A stretch of DNA of 5,731 nucleotides from Deltaproteobacteria bacterium (GTDB lineage: Bacteria > Desulfobacterota > Binatia > Binatales > Binataceae). Below the pieces are notes generated by a model. That model was not told the DNA's origin, did not search any database, and worked only from the letters and a program-made list of their open reading frames with translations. The stretch covers positions 1 through 5,731 of the forward strand of contig DAHZDR010000026.1 in assembly GCA_027403435.1 (NCBI GenBank). The letters are read 5' to 3'. Made by a program: the position numbers and the translations under genes. The number at the start of each line of letters is the position of its first letter. The first letter of the stretch is position 1. Positions 3,989 through 5,731 of this stretch are shown piece after piece.

Positions 3989-5731
3989 ATGAGCGACCAT
4001 AGCGATTCCGGAAACCGCGCGCGCAAGCCCAATCGGTTGATCAACGAGCAGAGTCCGTATCTGCGCCAGCACGCGCATAATCCCGTCGATTGGTCTCCGT
4101 GGAGCGACGAGGCGCTCGAGCGGGCGCGGCGCGAGGACAAGCCAATCTTGCTCTCGATCGGCTATTCCGCGTGCCATTGGTGCCATGTGATGGAGCGCGA
4201 ATCGTTCGAGAACGAGCCGATCGCGCAATTGATGAATCAGCATTTCATTCCAATCAAGGTCGATCGCGAGGAGCGGCCCGACCTCGACCAGATTTACATG
4301 GATGCGGTGCAATTGCTGACCGGGCGCGGGGGATGGCCGCTCACGATGTTCCTGACGCCGGAGGGCAAGCCGTTTTACGGCGGGACCTATTTTCCGCCGG
4401 TGGATCGGCATGGCTTGCCCGGCTTTCCGCGCGTGCTCGCGGCGGTCGCCGAGGCGTGGCGCGAGAAACGCGCCGACGTGACCCATAACGTCGAACGGCT
4501 GGCGGCGGCGATGGGCGCGCTGGGGGCGGATTCGGCGGATGGCGACGAACCGGCCGTCGATTTGCCGTTGCGCGCGGCGCGCGAACTGGCGCGTCATTAC
4601 GACAGCGCTCACGGCGGAATCGGCGGCGCGCCCAAATTTCCCAACACCTTCGTTTTTTCGCTGTTCCTGCGAATGTATGACGCGGACGGCGACCCGAGCT
4701 TCGCCGAGATGACGCGCGACACGCTGACGCGGATGGCGCGGGGCGGGATTTACGATCAAATCGGCGGCGGGTTCCATCGCTACAGCGTGGACGAACGCTG
4801 GCTGGTTCCGCATTTCGAAAAGATGCTCTACGACAACGCGCTGCTGGCGCGGCTTTATCTTGACGCCGGCCGCGCGCTCAACGACCCCGATCTGATCCGC
4901 GTGGCGCGCGAAATCCTCGACTACGTAATCCGCGAGATGACCAGTCCCGAGGGCGGGTTCCATGCCTCCCAGGACGCCGACAGCGAAGGCGAAGAGGGCA
5001 AGTTTTTCGTCTGGACACCCGATGAAGTCAGGGCCGAACTGGGCGAAGATTTGGCGGCGATCGCCTGCCGCTGGTTCGATATCAGCGAAGCGGGCAATTT
5101 CGAGGGCCGCAATATCCCCCATCGCACGATCGCCCTGGCCGACGCCGCGCGGATGTTCGGCAAAAGCGAAGACGCAATGGCGGCGGCGATCGAAGAAATC
5201 CGCGCGCGGCTGTTCGCGGCGCGCGCGCGGCGGGTGCATCCCGGACGCGACGAAAAAATTCTGGCGGCGTGGAACGGGATGATGATTGGCGCGTTCGCCG
5301 AGGGGTATCGCGCCACCGGCGAGACGCGTTATCGGGAGGCGGCGCGCCAGGCGATCGACTTCGTGATGACGCGGATGTGGGACGGACGGCGGCTCAAACG
5401 CTCGTACAAGGACGGCGTCGCGCGCTTCAACGCCTACCTCGAAGATTACGCGCTGATGGCGAATGCGCTGATCGACGCCTATGAAGCGACGCTGGACTGG
5501 CGTCATCTGGAGATGGCGCGCGCGCTCGCCGAGGTCATTATCGAGCATTTCGCCGATCGCGCGCAGGGCGGCTTCTTCTTCACTTCAGACGATCACGAGG
5601 AGCTGATCGCGCGCACCAAGGCCGCCTTCGACGGATCGACGCCTTCGGGCAACAGCGCGGCCGTAATGGCGCTGCTGCGGCTGGCTGCGTACGACGGCGA
5701 TTCCCGCCACGCCGATGAGGCGGCGCGCGCG
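3989..5731 (+). CDS. DUF255 / YyaL (SPATA20-like) thioredoxin-domain protein, 3' end cut off
   Basis: Conserved bacterial-to-human family with an N-terminal thioredoxin-like domain and a C-terminal (alpha/alpha)6 barrel resembling N-acyl-glucosamine epimerases; its reaction is not established. The window holds 581 residues without a stop; family members are usually about 670-700, so roughly 100 are missing. Hallmarks: NRLINEQSPYLRQHAHNPVDW near the N-terminus, the redox-type motif Cys62-His-Trp-Cys65 in YSACHWCHVM, VDREERPD (91-98), GRGGWPL (112-118), GGTYFPP (131-137), GGAPKFP (212-218), PHFEKMLYDN (274-283), SQDADSEGEEGK (327-338), DEKILAAWNG (421-430) and STPSGNS (550-556). ATG 3989 is the only reasonable start because an in-frame TAG lies at 3977-3979; its ribosome site is weak. 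No signal peptide, so cytosolic. It is divergent from the selenoredoxin gene, 222 nt apart, suggesting but not proving shared redox regulation. A 556-codon antisense open frame over it is a codon-bias shadow. Confidence 0.95.
   Translation, partial: MSDHSDSGNRARKPNRLINEQSPYLRQHAHNPVDWSPWSDEALERARREDKPILLSIGYSACHWCHVMERESFENEPIAQLMNQHFIPIKVDREERPDLDQIYMDAVQLLTGRGGWPLTMFLTPEGKPFYGGTYFPPVDRHGLPGFPRVLAAVAEAWREKRADVTHNVERLAAAMGALGADSADGDEPAVDLPLRAARELARHYDSAHGGIGGAPKFPNTFVFSLFLRMYDADGDPSFAEMTRDTLTRMARGGIYDQIGGGFHRYSVDERWLVPHFEKMLYDNALLARLYLDAGRALNDPDLIRVAREILDYVIREMTSPEGGFHASQDADSEGEEGKFFVWTPDEVRAELGEDLAAIACRWFDISEAGNFEGRNIPHRTIALADAARMFGKSEDAMAAAIEEIRARLFAARARRVHPGRDEKILAAWNGMMIGAFAEGYRATGETRYREAARQAIDFVMTRMWDGRRLKRSYKDGVARFNAYLEDYALMANALIDAYEATLDWRHLEMARALAEVIIEHFADRAQGGFFFTSDDHEELIARTKAAFDGSTPSGNSAAVMALLRLAAYDGDSRHADEAARA

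Noticed and set aside
3878..5548. 556-codon minus-strand open frame opposite the DUF255 gene
   Set aside because: Arg/Ala/His-rich translation with no domain I recognise; it mirrors the clearly conserved plus-strand protein and reflects GC-rich codon bias.

Overview
The window is high-GC bacterial DNA with dense coding, standard Shine-Dalgarno starts and TGA used as an ordinary stop by three of its genes. I cannot fix the taxon. A GlnB-type PII protein, an ECF sigma/zinc anti-sigma pair, a DUF255 thioredoxin protein and a putative selenoprotein would fit an uncultivated deltaproteobacterial or Binatota-like soil lineage, but that is inference.

Layout. (1) 17-355 (+): glnB, the nitrogen signal protein PII. 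(2) 356-625: intergenic region with several hairpins, an AT-rich block, and an ECF-type promoter (CGAAAC-N16-CGTC) directly before the next gene. (3) 626-2404 (+): three-gene operon of an ECF sigma factor, a membrane-anchored zinc-binding anti-sigma factor overlapping it by ATGA, and an exported Met/His-rich Spy/CpxP/CnrX-like protein read from a TTG start. It ends in a tandem-hairpin terminator (2420-2503). (4) 3766-2600 (-): one thioredoxin-fold (redoxin/TlpA-like) gene interrupted by a single in-frame TGA. (5) 3767-3988: divergent promoter region. (6) 3989-5731 (+): DUF255/YyaL-type thioredoxin-domain protein, cut by the window edge.

The main discovery is the minus-strand gene. The TGA at 3346-3344 lies exactly where the catalytic N-terminal cysteine of a TlpA/ResA-like redox motif belongs (W-A-S-W-[TGA]-G-C-R). 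The same frame continues downstream with the rest of the thioredoxin fold, including the cis-proline loop. Just after the TGA the RNA can fold into a stem-loop (6-bp upper stem, 5-nt loop with G at its second position, 20 nt from the TGA) that meets the usual description of a bacterial SECIS element. I therefore call it one selenoprotein of 388 residues with Sec141, which a standard gene caller would split in two.

How the parts work together. The sigma/anti-sigma/periplasmic-protein operon looks like an autoregulated envelope-stress or metal-response unit, with the Met-rich protein as sensor or effector. The selenoredoxin and the DUF255 protein, both thioredoxin-fold, are divergently arranged and may be co-regulated redox functions. 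PII is a separate nitrogen-control unit.
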